A DNA stretch of 64,000 bases from Archivesica marissinica (GCA_014843695.1 CM026390.1:58895053-58959052); one strand, 5' to 3'. Counted from the stretch's first letter, positions 1 through 10,185 are shown. Notes: a model not told the origin generated them from the sequence alone. Program-made: numbers and translations.

Positions 1-647
1 TCAAGCTCATATGATCTGATTGGTTGATTCAGAGTGTTACTGTCAGCTAAACCAATCAGACGCTTGAGACTGAGTTTTGAGAGTGGAGAAGTTTATAACC
101 TCAGGGCCAGTACTCAACTCTCCAACCTCATTATGCGACCGACAACTTTCTCACATATCATCATTTATCTTTTGTTCATGATGAAGGGAGCAAACCCATA
201 GTACTGGTGATAGCGGCGAAATGAGAGTTCTAAATAGTAAATACGTCACGCTAAACCACTGTAGATGCCACAGAGGCTCATGAATAAAATACATATAATT
301 GGCCGTGAATTCAATCATGTGATGTGATTAGGACTAGGTATAAACTAGTGCTGTATTATTATATATGTTTATTGTTCAATGACAACACGTATGTGTATAC
401 ATATAATCTAACCATCAGCTATCAAAGTATATAGAGGCAGAGCATGCATTATTATTCATGATAGGGGGCGTGGCTTTACTCTACAAATCATTGAACTATG
501 CAATGGATCTTAGCATCTATCATTGAGCTTCCTTGAAGGCTTTACCTTATTCATATTAGAGCCGGTGGTCGGTATAATTATGACATAGAGCCTACGTGGC
601 CGAATGCACCGTCGTTAGAACTCGCCTTTCATCAGGATAATTGGTGA
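1..647. other. Unassigned AT-rich sequence
   Basis: I see no gene, SINE head or inverted-repeat element in this stretch. Reading frames are short and broken on both strands. Confidence 0.4.
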
Positions 648-1013
648 GATATATGAAAGAAATTTGTCAGTCGCTTACGAAGGCTGGATAGTTTGATATA
701 TATGAAAGAAAATTTCAGTCGCTTACAAAGGCTGGAGAGTTTGATATATATGAAAGAAAATTGTCAGTCGCTTATGAAGACTGGAGAGTTTGATATATAT
801 ATATATGAAAGAAAATTTCAGTCGCTTACAAAGGCTGGAGAGTTTGATATATATATGATTCATAATATGAAAGAAAATTTCAGTCGCTTACAAAGGCTGG
901 AGAGTTTGATATATATATATATGAAAGAAAATTTCAGTCGCTTACAAAGGCTGAAGAGTTTGATATATATATGAAAGAAAATTTCAGTCGCTTACAAAGG
1001 CTGGAGAGTTTGA
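648..1013. repeat. 48-53 bp tandem repeat, about 7 copies
   Basis: The core GAAAGAAAATTTCAGTCGCT, followed by TACAAAGGCTGGAGAGTTTG, recurs seven times. The copies are separated by (TA)n runs of varying length, and this makes the period vary. One frame stays open across five copies (693-974), but this follows from the repeat and is not evidence of a gene. Confidence 0.9.
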
Positions 1014-1069
1014 GTACTGCCACTGGTTCTTACCAACAGACAGACCTCCCAATAATAATCGGAAAATGA

Positions 1070-1270
1070 TTATTACATTAATGTCAAACCCCTTCCAGTG
1101 ACCTAGACATGTTTTCCTGGGCAGGCTTAGCAGACATAAGCGGTTAACCAGTACTAAGCAATGCGTGTGAGGTGCCTCGACATTACATACGTGGCCTGAC
1201 CGAGTATCGAACCTGGGACTGTTTGATTCCAAATCCGACGCTCCACATGACCATGGACGCCACACTGATT
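1070..1270 (-). mobile_element. SINE family F copy (tRNA-derived)
   Basis: On the minus strand this begins with a tRNA-like head (TGGTC...GAGCGTCGGA, then B box GGTTCGATACTC). A body with AGTACTGGTTAACCGCTTA and GCCTGCCCAGGAAAACATG follows, and the end is AAGGGGTTTGACATTAATG. Other copies lie at 31352-31570 and 49979-50160. The head is eroded in this copy. Confidence 0.8.
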
Positions 1271-1343
1271 GATGGACAGTAGAAGAAACAAAAATACCAC
1301 GATTTCATTAGTGACCTGTCCTCTTTTTTTCCCTAAATTTATT

Positions 1344-1550
1344 TCAGTGACAGGCAGATTACCTAACATCACCTTCCTGGGCAGGCTCCAGCGGTTAACC
1401 AGTACTTGGTGCACCAACCTCCGTAAGAAACTGCCAACTTTTACATATAAATGAGACACGATCTGAGCGGTGCTCGAACCCGTGACCATCAGTGATAATA
1501 GGTTACAGTGGAATACAAGTCAGCGAACGTAACCACTCGACCACGGAGGG
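1344..1550 (-). mobile_element. SINE family E copy (tRNA-derived)
   Basis: The minus strand carries TGGTCGAGTGGTTA (A-box region) and a B box of the form GGTTCGAGC in damaged form. The body contains AAGTACTGGTTAACCGCTGG and GCCTGCCCAGGAAGGTGATG. The same family occurs at 32486-32680 on the plus strand. A run of 13 G follows shortly after, near 1590. Confidence 0.8.
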
Positions 1551-1604
1551 GTACAGACTCGTCCTCACTCATATAGCCAAAATATAGTCGGGGGGGGGGG
1601 GGTC

Positions 1605-2312
1605 ATTATTCTATATGGGGGTCATTATTCTTATGTGGCTCCTTGTGATCTTAGTTGATAAATAGATTAAATAAGCAAGACTCTGATCCACGTTCCTTAC
1701 TCTGCATTTTCTTCATCAATTCCACCAAGAAAAGACGGTTTCGACCGTCGTCTATCAGACGACCCAAATATATCCATGTTTATGTGAACATAAACTTTGA
1801 TGGCAAAAGATGGATCAATTTACATCTTGGATGTTGACACTGTTGCTAACTCCACCGGAAGTGTTTAGTACGTACGCTTTGATTGGAGAGTATCACAAAT
1901 AAATAATTGCAATGAGTTTTCTGATTGGTTTTCCAAAGAGCACCTGTGATCGGTCCGATATTATAATAGTTTATCAGTCTATTCACAATCGTTGTAGGCA
2001 TAACACCATTACTGTCACGGATTCATGCCACTAAATCAGTTATCCTCAATCGCCCTGTTGTCGGTCCCCACTTGTTTTCGAATTAAGAAATAACGATACA
2101 AATCAACGGGGAAGCCAATAAAGGGTTGAATTCAAAATCAATTAACATCAACAAATTCAGATTACTCCTCAATATTACCGTCGATACTATTTTACTTTGA
2201 AGTCTCCTTTCATACTTTTAAACTTTTGTCTTGCACTGAGACGCACCTGCCGTTAATACCCGAAAGAGGAGTCTGGCAGTATAAATAGATATATAATATG
2301 AGATACGTCATA
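1605..2312. other. Unassigned sequence before the foldback element
   Basis: No gene or recognised repeat was found. A 60-residue frame at 1655-1837 has no recognisable motif, and I do not call it. Confidence 0.4.
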
Positions 2313-3329
2313 ACATGGACCACAGGGATTCGGCACGTTTGGGGGTACTAGTATATATATATAAGTACAGGGATTCTACTCTGTGGGATGTCAGATTTCG
2401 CATCGATCAGTAAAATGGCCCTATCTGAAACAATTTTGTACAAAGCTGTCCAAATATAACGCCTATCCCGAGTCTTTATATTGTTCTTCAAATAAAACAC
2501 AACTTTAAGCTGCATGCATGTATACTTTGCAAACAATTGCCACATACATTGGCCATAGCAGGTCACATTTCCATACTAGGACACGGGTTCTGTCAGCAAC
2601 AAAAAAAAATCTTCGACGGGAGAGTTTTAACTGTGAATAACATTATCAATAAAATGTGTTTCCACTAACCTGTATGTTTATTCGGCAAAAATGTACGCCA
2701 AAAAGAGATTTCGTAGCATTTTCAATTTGTTTTGAAAAATTCTAAAGCGGCGCAATTCGCGTTGAAACGAGCGTTGAAACGAGCGTTCTGATTGGATTAT
2801 GATTGTTCTTCATATATAAAAAAACATCTTGTTACATTCTAATAATCCAATCAGAACGCTCGTTTCAACGCTGGTTTCAACGCGAATTGCGCCGCTTTAG
2901 AAATTTTCAAAACAAATTGAAAATGCTACGAAATCTCTTTTTGACGTACATTTTTGCCGAAAAAACATACAGGTTAGTGGAAACACATTTTATTGATAAT
3001 GTTATTCACAGTTAAAACTCTCCTGTCGAAGATTTTTTTTTGTTGCTGACAGAACCCGTGTCCTAGTATGGAAATGTGACCTGCTATGGCCAATGTATGT
3101 GGCAATTGTTTGCAAAGTATACATGCATGCAGCTTAAAGTTGTGTTTTATTTGAAGAACAATATAAATACTCGGGATAGGCGTTATATTTGGACAGCTTT
3201 GTACAAAATTGTTTCAGATATGGCCATTTTACTGATCGATGCGAAATCTGACATCCCACAGAGTAGAATCCCTGTACTTAAATATATATACTAGTACCCC
3301 CAAACGTGCCGAATCCCTGTGACATGGAC
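2313..3329. mobile_element. hAT-type foldback transposon with 8-bp TSD
   Basis: The element spans 2321-3321. Two arms of about 480 bp (2321-2799 and 2841-3321) are near-perfect inverted copies around a 41-bp loop. The ends read CACAGGGATTCGGCACGTTT on one side and the reverse complement on the other. The direct repeat ACATGGAC flanks it exactly (2313-2320 and 3322-3329). An 8-bp duplication and CA...TG ends fit the hAT superfamily. No transposase is present, so it is non-autonomous. Each arm keeps one open frame of 72 codons (3076-3294 plus; 2348-2566 minus), which is the same sequence inverted and has no recognisable domain. Confidence 0.9.
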
Positions 3330-3407
3330 AGAAACAATCTTCATGAAGTCTCACAACTGATCTGCTACAGCAGTGCTTTAAATGTGTCCAGTGTCCACTC
3401 TGATCAT

Positions 3408-3600
3408 AGTTTATACAAATTTATTTAAGCTCTATTGCGAAATAAGTTCTTACAACTTATGTTAATCACTCTCGAGACCTCATTCCTGGTGGAATCCATC
3501 GCCACGAGGGAGAGAGAAGAGACAACGTGGAATTTAAATGCCTTGCCTAAGGGCACAATCGTAACGGCTCCAGCGGGGCTCGAACTCCGGACCTTTCGCA
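3408..3600 (-). mobile_element. SINE family B copy, 5' truncated
   Basis: The minus strand has AGTTCGAGCCCCGCTGGAGC, then GTTACGATTGTGCCCTTAGG and CTCCCTCGTGGCGATGGATT. The shared 3' tail is CGAGAGTGATTAACATAAGT. The tRNA-like head beyond the B box is replaced by unrelated sequence near 3600. Confidence 0.85.
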
Positions 3601-5011
3601 GATCCTTTCGACTGATCATACTCATCATACTCGCACCACAGGCACCAGACACATAGGCCAAAAAAAATTGGTGGTGCCTGTGACTCACACGTTGTCCATT
3701 TAGTAAATACTTGCGACACATTGTCTCAATAGGTTGCTGAAACATTCACAGGTTGGAGCTAAAAGAAAAAACTGAATTAGCATAGACAATACTATTTTTG
3801 AATAAAAAATGTTAATAAGCTATAAGTGGGCCAAACTATTTGAACTGATCTGTAAATGTGCTTCCAGGTCATTGTCACATGACTGTCACGTGATACTCTT
3901 ATGCATAAAGCAACTCCTACTGACAGCCATGACGTCACTTTTCTCACAATGTAAACAATCGGTTTTCTTCGAGATTTTTGTGAATGAAAGGTAAAATAAT
4001 ATTTATTCGGTGACATAAGATTATTTGCAGGATATGAAGTTGAACATTCCAAACATATAGGAATCAGTTACATACTACATCGTCGGAAACCAGTAACACC
4101 GGGATACATCGCCAGAAATCAGTGACGCCGGGATACATGTATCATATTGTATGTAAAGATACACGCATGGTGGTGATATTTTGGAACCAATTTTACTAGA
4201 TAACAAAAACAACTTGTATGTTGCAACATGTTCGGTAATGAAGCAGATATAGCGTTCATACCGCTTAAACTGCTATGCTGTTTCTCCATTCCACCAAGTT
4301 GGTAAACTTCGCGCCAAAGGACATTTCCAATGACGTCATAATCGCAAGCGGTGTATATCGTTTTATATACTTAATTGTGAAAATAATCTACCGTTTCGGT
4401 AATGACACAACATGTGGGACACATGTATATATAATTTATGGTTCTAAAAGATATATTTACATGTAGCGTGAAAACAACTTTCAAGAATATTATACAGATA
4501 ATATCATCATATAAATTAAATTAAAACAAAATCATGTCGTAGATTTTCATTAGAAACACGTAAGATTAATTTTAGAAATAGAATTTACCTTTTGGGACAT
4601 CGATTTTTATTCAAGTCAATATGCATAGATGTTTCCATAGTGTCGTCCTTCCTTATTTGCGATAAGTGACATCAAATGTTCAGCGATAGTGGGACACAAA
4701 ATGCCTATAAAAAGAATTACCCACCTGTTTTTCAAAACTGATATAGTATTTACTGTAATGAATGACTTTTTGTTCATTTGTTCCCTTTCTGTATCGCTTT
4801 CAGTTTCTCAAAACCATCTTACATATTCTGAGTCGTAGTTTCGCATACATAGGCCTATACTCTTTGTTGTATAACTGTCACTTCATCCCCGCGTAATTCG
4901 TTCATTTTCATGATACATTTGTCAACCATAATGATATTATGTATTAGTTTAGTTTAGTCATATTTTATTGTATTTATCAGTTACATGTATAATACAACAT
5001 AGGCCTACAAC
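3601..5011. other. Unassigned sequence
   Basis: No gene is supported here. A short doubled motif (CAGTAACACCGGGATACATC and CAGTGACGCCGGGATACATG) lies at about 4091-4140. The rest is AT-rich with no long frame. Confidence 0.4.
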
Positions 5012-5311
5012 ACCTTCAAAACTCTATACAACAACCATAAAGCTTCATTTAGAAACCCGAACCTCAAAAACAGGTCCGAACTTAGCAAGTATATCTGGGA
5101 ACTCAAAGAATTTAATATAACATGGAACATACTAAGACATGCCTCACCGTACAATCCAGCCTCCAACCGTTGTAAGTTGTATTATTGGGAACAGTTTTAT
5201 ATCATCTGCAGGCGTAAGAATGCAACACTTAACAAAAGAAATGAACTGATATCGGCCTGCAGACATTCCAGAAAATATATATTATTTAACTTAAAACCCA
5301 AACCACCGTGA
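5012..5311 (+). pseudogene. Penelope-like element C-terminal fragment (GIY-YIG nuclease region)
   Basis: One open frame of 99 codons ends with TGA at 5309-5311. It begins TFKTLYNNHKASFRNPN and contains NRSELSKYIWELKEFNITW and LNKRNELISACRHSRKY. This order, [T]FKxRYNNHKxSFR, then ELSKYIWxLK, then LLNKRxELxSxCRH, is characteristic of the C-terminal GIY-YIG endonuclease part of Penelope-like retroelements. Those elements cut target DNA with this domain and copy RNA with an upstream reverse transcriptase. The YIG start motif, most of the spacer cysteines and the whole reverse transcriptase are missing upstream, so this is a 5'-truncated relic. It lies 50 bp before the OTU transposon. The identification rests on remembered family pattern and no search was possible. 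Confidence 0.65.
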
Positions 5312-5710
5312 AAATAATACTACATAGTTACCCCCTTATTTTCTAAATCCATTTGTACTAGGGGAGACCGGGGATAGTTGTTACACGGGGTAAGTTGTTA
5401 CACAACGGAAAACTAATTGATGACGTCAAGTATGATTTCACTTATTCCACGAATTGTTTTCAAATATCGCCGCCATTTTTTACACTGAAGCTGTGTCAGA
5501 GCTGCACGAACGAAACGAAATTTAGCGCCCAATGAGTGATTTTCGACCACGTAAGTAACTTTTTATGTTGTTAACATTTTTCATTTCAGGACCATGTATT
5601 TAAAATACCGTAAAACTTGTAAATGTATTTTAACTGAGTAAGGACTCGGCTTTAAAAATGTACGATTCTCGATGATGAAGCTGAATGTGTAAATTATCTC
5701 CTTCGGTGTT

Positions 5711-6343
5711 ATGGCATGTGGTATACTCGGGGCAAGTTGTTACACTAGGCATGGGGCATGTTGTTACATCTCTCTCAGGACTGATGAGCCTCATTTGGAA
5801 GAAGCACCGAGCCAGGAGACACTTGAACAGCATGCCCCACACGAACCATTCGCCATATTAAACGCCAAGTTACGAGAGATAAATCGGGAGGTTGTGCAGG
5901 TTTCTGGCGACGGACATTGTCTTTTGCATGCAGTAGTAGTAGGTCTTGCCGATGAGGGTATAGAAGAGTTACCTAGTGAAACGTTGTGTACAATGTTGGT
6001 CTCTGAAATATCAGACCACGCTGATCATTATATGCAATTTTCAAATGACCGGAATATCCGTGACGACATAGATCGATACGTTCGCCTCAAGGAATACAAC
6101 AACGACACGGCGGATTTAATATTGGCTGCATTGTGTAACTGCCTTGGGATAGCTGCCATCATTTACCACCAAACAGCACCTGGAATTATAAACATCCTTG
6201 TCACCGGTCCAGGCAGGCCAGACGTCGTCTTCAGAGGAGATATATACCTGGTCCTCAAGGGTAACAATGGAAACGCACATTACAGTGGCGTAAAGAAAAT
6301 CAGAACAGACACACAACATCCAACATCATTCTCGCCAGAATGA
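5711..6343 (+). CDS. OTU-domain cysteine protease carried by a transposon
   Basis: The 210-codon frame encodes an ovarian-tumour (OTU) fold deubiquitinase-like protein. Residues 62-75 contain the catalytic signature QVSGDGHCLLHAV, with Asp67 and the nucleophile Cys70. The partner His190 lies in NAHYSGV near the end, after GDIYLVLKG. All three catalytic positions are present and spaced as in OTU proteases, which cleave ubiquitin linkages. Residues 1-22 translate the transposon's subterminal GTTGTTACA repeats and are probably not protein. A polypyrimidine tract and CAG at 5767-5778 suggest a 3' splice site, making TDEPHLEE the likely first native residues. A small upstream exon at 5532-5550 (ATG followed by GTAAGT) is possible, but its phase does not join cleanly. 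The frame runs directly into the transposase-like tail and is stopped by TGA at 6341-6343. Confidence 0.75.
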   Translation: MACGILGASCYTRHGACCYISLRTDEPHLEEAPSQETLEQHAPHEPFAILNAKLREINREVVQVSGDGHCLLHAVVVGLADEGIEELPSETLCTMLVSEISDHADHYMQFSNDRNIRDDIDRYVRLKEYNNDTADLILAALCNCLGIAAIIYHQTAPGIINILVTGPGRPDVVFRGDIYLVLKGNNGNAHYSGVKKIRTDTQHPTSFSPE

Positions 6344-6781
6344 ATACGCCCATTTCCAAAGGCTCCCCCCCAGAAAAATCACAGGAGGACGCAAAAAGCG
6401 CAGAAGTGCTGTTCTTACGGATACGCCTGAGAAAAATGCAATAGAGGGAGAAAATAGGCACACACCAAAGGACACAAAAACTGATACAAATACAAGGAAA
6501 CTAGGTAAAAGGTCACTTACAAGCAAGTCACAGAAGAAAAATGAACTGAAACTGAAAAAGAGACAGACATGCAGTAAAGCTCTCGTGGAGGAAACCTCAT
6601 CCGATGAAGAAGAATGTGTTTGTTTAGTCTGTGTCGAGCCTTATTCTAACAGTCGTCCAAGAGAAGCTTGGATTCAGTGCCAGGGTTGCAAGAATTGGTC
6701 GCACGAGGAATGCACCAATGTGATGAAAATAACGCATACGTCTGTCACAATTGTGACTCCGAAGATGACGTTGGTCTTTAA
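6344..6781 (+). pseudogene. Broken pogo/Tigger-type transposase C-terminal tail with PHD-like finger
   Basis: Directly after the OTU stop the same frame reads IRPFPKAPP. A length change in the C run at 6365-6371 then moves the frame. The next frame gives RKITGGRKKRRSAVLTDTPE, a lysine/arginine-rich linker, an acidic patch (SSDEEE) and a zinc finger with Cys-x-Cys-x2-Cys, then WIQCQGCKNWSHEEC. A further frameshift near 6720 restores AYVCHNCDSEDD and a stop at 6779-6781. The order 'PFPKAPPRK...LTDTPEKN...C-C...WIQC..C..W.HE.C...YVC..C' is typical of the C-terminal end of invertebrate DDE_1 (pogo/Tigger) transposases. The catalytic DDE region that should precede it is absent, with the OTU domain in its place. 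One stop and two frameshifts make the tail untranslatable as one piece in this copy. Confidence 0.7.
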
Positions 6782-6833
6782 AATAAACTTCATCATCGTT
6801 GCTGTTATGCTATAGTGTAGAGACAGAAAGAAT

Positions 6834-7169
6834 TACAGTCAAACTTCGGTAATTCGAACTCGTTTAATTCGTAGCATATGCGTATTTCGTAGTGAAAGCA
6901 AAGTTCTTTCAAATGGAATAGATAGTAAGAAATATCCAAGAAAACATGTGTTTAAAGGAGGAATTTCTCATATGAGTAATTTCTCCTTTTACCACATGCT
7001 TTTACATGCATATATTCCTACATATTCATATCACATATTGTTTAAACATATATATTAATGCGTTTTATTCTGAAAGTGCCAACTCCGCTAGTTCGTATAT
7101 ACAGTTAATTCGAATACATTTACTTACATAATGGTCCCTTGCACTTCGAATTACCGTAGTTTGACTGTA
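6834..7169. mobile_element. Nested pogo/Tigger-type MITE
   Basis: Inverted repeats CAGTCAAACTTCGGTAATTC (6836 onward) and its partner ending at 7167 match at 22 of 23 positions. TA lies on each side (6834-6835, 7168-7169). The CAGTCAAACyTCGGTAATTCGAA end and the TA duplication are typical of Tigger/pogo MITEs. The 332-bp interior has no coding capacity. It sits inside the OTU transposon, so it inserted later. Confidence 0.88.
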
Positions 7170-7810
7170 CATTCCATGTTGGCAAGGAGTATTTGTTCAG
7201 TGTGATGAAATGCTACATTTCCCACAATGTTTTAAAAGTTAAAGAGATGTTTTAAAATAAGTTAACATAAGTTATGTGTTAAATTTGTGTTCCTGTTTGA
7301 ATGGATTACCATGGTTATATGTATTGCATGTTTAAAAGTTGGTTATATTTGCATGAATAAAATATAAAACTGTAAGGACAAATTGTAACAACTTACCCCG
7401 AACTCTGTAACAACATGCCTCAGTGGCGGGGCATGTTGTTACATTTCACTGACCTAATATGTCAGGCTGGTCCGAGCGGAAATGCTATTGCATTCATTGA
7501 ATGATGTGCACGTATGCTAACACCAATGTTGTGCTTTGCGTAGATAGGTGAATAATGTGTATCGACAAATTATTGGAGAAGATGTGAACAAAAATGTGAA
7601 AAGTGTAACAACTATCCCCGGTCTCCCCTAAATCGCTTCCGAAGATTGCTTGCATAAGCAAGTATGAAACTGATAAGTAAAGCGACCATATAACCCGTTT
7701 ATGTGTTGATTCATCATTCACCAATATATATAGGTATATATATACACAAATATTATATATACATAAAATGCTGCTACATGTATGTAAATTAAACAACAAC
7801 ATTTGTAATG

Positions 7811-8111
7811 GTTTGGGTCACAAGTTTACAACATTAGAAAACGGCCGGCACCAGAATGTCACACAAACGTTTAATTAAACTAAATAACGGATTTTAGAAT
7901 GGCAAACAAAACAAAAACCAAATGAAAAAGGGGAAACTATTATTTCATTAAATAATATATTAAAAGTAATACAACAATAAACGAGAAAGAAAGAACATTA
8001 TTATAACATATAACCCGCTGTTCCACCAATTCGTCCCCATCACGACGCCAAACCCGAAGCGTTTTCTGGTGCTGGCCGTTGTCTAATGTTTTTAAAACGT
8101 GAGGCCCAAAC
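7811..8111. mobile_element. MITE with about 45-bp imperfect inverted repeats
   Basis: GTTTGGGTCACAAGTTTACA, then ACATTAGAAAACGGCCGGCA, at 7811-7851 pairs with 8062-8111 (ACGGCCAGCACCAG complement and CGTGAGGCCCAAAC). The interior is AT-rich and non-coding. I could not define a target duplication or superfamily. Confidence 0.65.
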
Positions 8112-8286
8112 AATTGGTATGTTCATGCTATGTATTGTGTATGACATATTTACTATTGATTTGCAATAAAATATGAATAAACTAAACCGGAAGCAATGTC
8201 ATCAGCACTAACTTCTTATTAATTCGTGAGGGCATAATACGCTATTTAAAAAACAATGCGTATTTTTTTAATATATGTTTGTATTT

Positions 8287-8480
8287 GATGGGACTTTAAA
8301 CCGAGGTCTCATGTCGGTGATTTACACCGTGCATGTAAAAGAACCAGAGGATACTCTAGAATGGGTCTCTGTCTGTATCATTGCACTATCCCCCAAAACT
8401 CTAAAATGACTAATCTCTTTTAACAGGAGGCGTCGCTCATATGGGCAACCGGTAGCGACGATAAATAAACGTAAAACACA
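8287..8480 (+). mobile_element. SINE family C copy, 5' truncated
   Basis: This holds the family C body and tail: GGGACTTTAAACCGAGGTCT, AAAAGAACCAGAGGA, then CATATGGGCAACCGGTAGCG and GACGATAAATAAACG. The tRNA-like head is missing. Confidence 0.85.
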
Positions 8481-8771
8481 AATTTTATACATGTTTGTAC
8501 TTTTGTTTTTTAAAAATAAAGTTTGGTTCTCATCATTTGATAACGACCCACTGTCATAAAGTAATGTATGGAAGCTAAGTATATGGTATGCCCGAGTATC
8601 GGTAAATAATCAAATACGCCCATTCCTATAACGATTACATCTAAGGCATATTCAATACCGTCGGGACACGCCATTGAACGGCTGTCGAAGATATCGTTAT
8701 TGAAATTATTGTATTTATTTCTAATACATGCCTGTATTACCGTATAATATCGTTCCCCTGTTGTGTAAGAG

Positions 8772-9011
8772 GCTGTCCGATTAGCGCAGTGGTTAGCGCG
8801 CTCGTTTCTCATCAATGCAACCCGGGCTTGATCCTCGGACAGGGAAGTATATGAAATGGTACGGTTGTCGCCATATCAGACAGGTGGGTTTTCTCCGGGT
8901 ACTCTAGTTTCCTCCCACATGAATGACCACATATACGCTTTCATCCGCGCCAACGAGAGTGATTAATATAAGTTGCTAGAACTTGCTTCGCAATCGTTAT
9001 AAAATAAATAC
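8772..9011 (+). mobile_element. SINE family A copy (tRNA-derived)
   Basis: The head is GCTGTCCGATTAGCGCAGTG with an A-box-like TTAGCGCAGTGG. The B-box region GCTTGATCCTCGG is mutated from GGTTCGATCCTCGG. The body has TGGTCGCCATAT and TTCCTCCCACATGAATGACC. The tail is CGAGAGTGATTAATATAAGT, ending in an A-rich AAAATAAATA. Confidence 0.88.
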
Positions 9012-9558
9012 AGTTTTACAGTCTTAAAGTGTAAGAGGATGGGACTATAAGAGATGTGTACTTACTTTTCAGTTTATCCTTAAGCGATTGCAGTGTGCTT
9101 GCATAGCGTATTTATAAATCTAGATCATTCCATAATGTTATTGAATCGGGTATTGAATCAGATCGTGAGTACAACTCAAGTTACATTGGCAAGGTAGTGA
9201 AAGTACGATTAATACGCGATGAATATTCATTTTGAATCTCCTATAGGAGGCGGGAAAAGATCATGAAGATAACATGGAAGAAGACCAGCTGAAAGTTAAG
9301 TACATACGTCCTTAAATCAGAAAACGCAGACAATCGCTTCTATACCCCAAACAATTTTAAGGGGGAATATGCCCGGCTTCATATTGGAGCTTCTTTTCAT
9401 ATTGTCTGCAGCTATCCCTTACAATAGATGATCAAGCAATGGTCTAATGTAGGCTAATATATGTCTTCTATTTAAGTTTCTATTTAAGCATTCGCATTAA
9501 GCCCAAGAACTTTAGAAGCTGGAGAGGTAGTATTGCTTGTGTTAGCGTGCCGTGACCT

Positions 9559-9717
9559 AGCCTGGGTGCCAGTCTGTCGATTTTTCACTTTTTAACTTCT
9601 GGCAAAAAAAAAAGTTGATATGATCAGAAACTCAATACGGCCCAATTAATAGTCTCAGTGTTAAAATATATTTATTTGACTGACCAGGCAAAATATATCG
9701 ACGCCTGTTCCCAGGCT
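9559..9717 (+). mobile_element. Short 'AGCCTGGG' MITE, copy 1
   Basis: The ends read AGCCTGGG...CCCAGGCT. The interior has CCAGTCTGTCGATTTTTCAC, CAATACGGCCCAATTAATAG and GACTGACCAGGCAAAATATA. Further copies lie at 46271-46410, 47425-47552 (inverted) and 47945-48096. It is 159 bp and non-coding. I saw no clear target duplication. Confidence 0.8.
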
Positions 9718-10185
9718 ACACGTGACCCATCGTGTCTTAATGTGACACCAAAGTGTTTATGTTCATCAACACAATCTATATAACTGTTTTCCCAATCCTA
9801 ACGGTTTTGTTACAATTTCTGTGTGATGTCTTATTCTTGAAATATTGTTTAAACTAAAATGTGCATGTCTATAGTTTTCCTTAGAAGCAGAGATTTGCTA
9901 CAAGTGGGTCAGCTGTTGTGACCTCTGTATGACACCATGGTAAATGAACATGATGGCAATCATTATTGTATTAATTACCACAGAGCAAATATCTCCCGAT
10001 ACATGTATTTATAAATTTTATAGAAATCATATAGCTTACAAATCTCTCTATATATGTGCATTATTAAGACATTAAATCAACTTCAGTGATATGATTTCCA
10101 AGCCATTGTATTAATCCATTATGTTGGATATTAAATACCATATCCCTGATAAAAAGTCTGTGTGTTTTGTTGGGGTTTGTTTAGT
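9718..10185. other. Unassigned AT-rich sequence
   Basis: No gene or recognised element was found. The stretch from 9012 to 9558 upstream of the MITE is likewise empty. Confidence 0.4.

Larger units (their letters stand above)
5359..7630. mobile_element. TA-flanked inverted-repeat transposon carrying an OTU protease and pogo-type tail
   Basis: Perfect 26-bp terminal inverted repeats lie at 5361-5386 and 7603-7628, beginning GGGGAGACCGGGGATAGTTG. A single TA flanks each end (5359-5360, 7629-7630), as in the Tc1/mariner/pogo group. Subterminal motifs GGGGYAWGTTGTTACA occur on both sides and in both orientations. The element is 2268 bp, of which 332 bp is a later nested MITE (6836-7167). It contains an OTU-domain frame and a broken tail resembling the C-terminus of pogo/Tigger DDE transposases. 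No DDE catalytic core is present, so movement would need a transposase supplied from elsewhere. Confidence 0.88.

Noticed and set aside
693..974. 93-codon repeat protein
   Set aside because: It follows the 48-53 bp tandem repeat and changes frame with each (TA)n length change.
2348..3294. Two 72-codon genes in the foldback arms
   Set aside because: They are the same sequence in opposite arms with no recognisable domain, and conservation follows from arm identity.
5532..5550. First coding exon of the OTU gene
   Set aside because: ATG plus GTAAGT looks suitable, but its phase does not fit the acceptor at 5778. I mention it only as a possibility.
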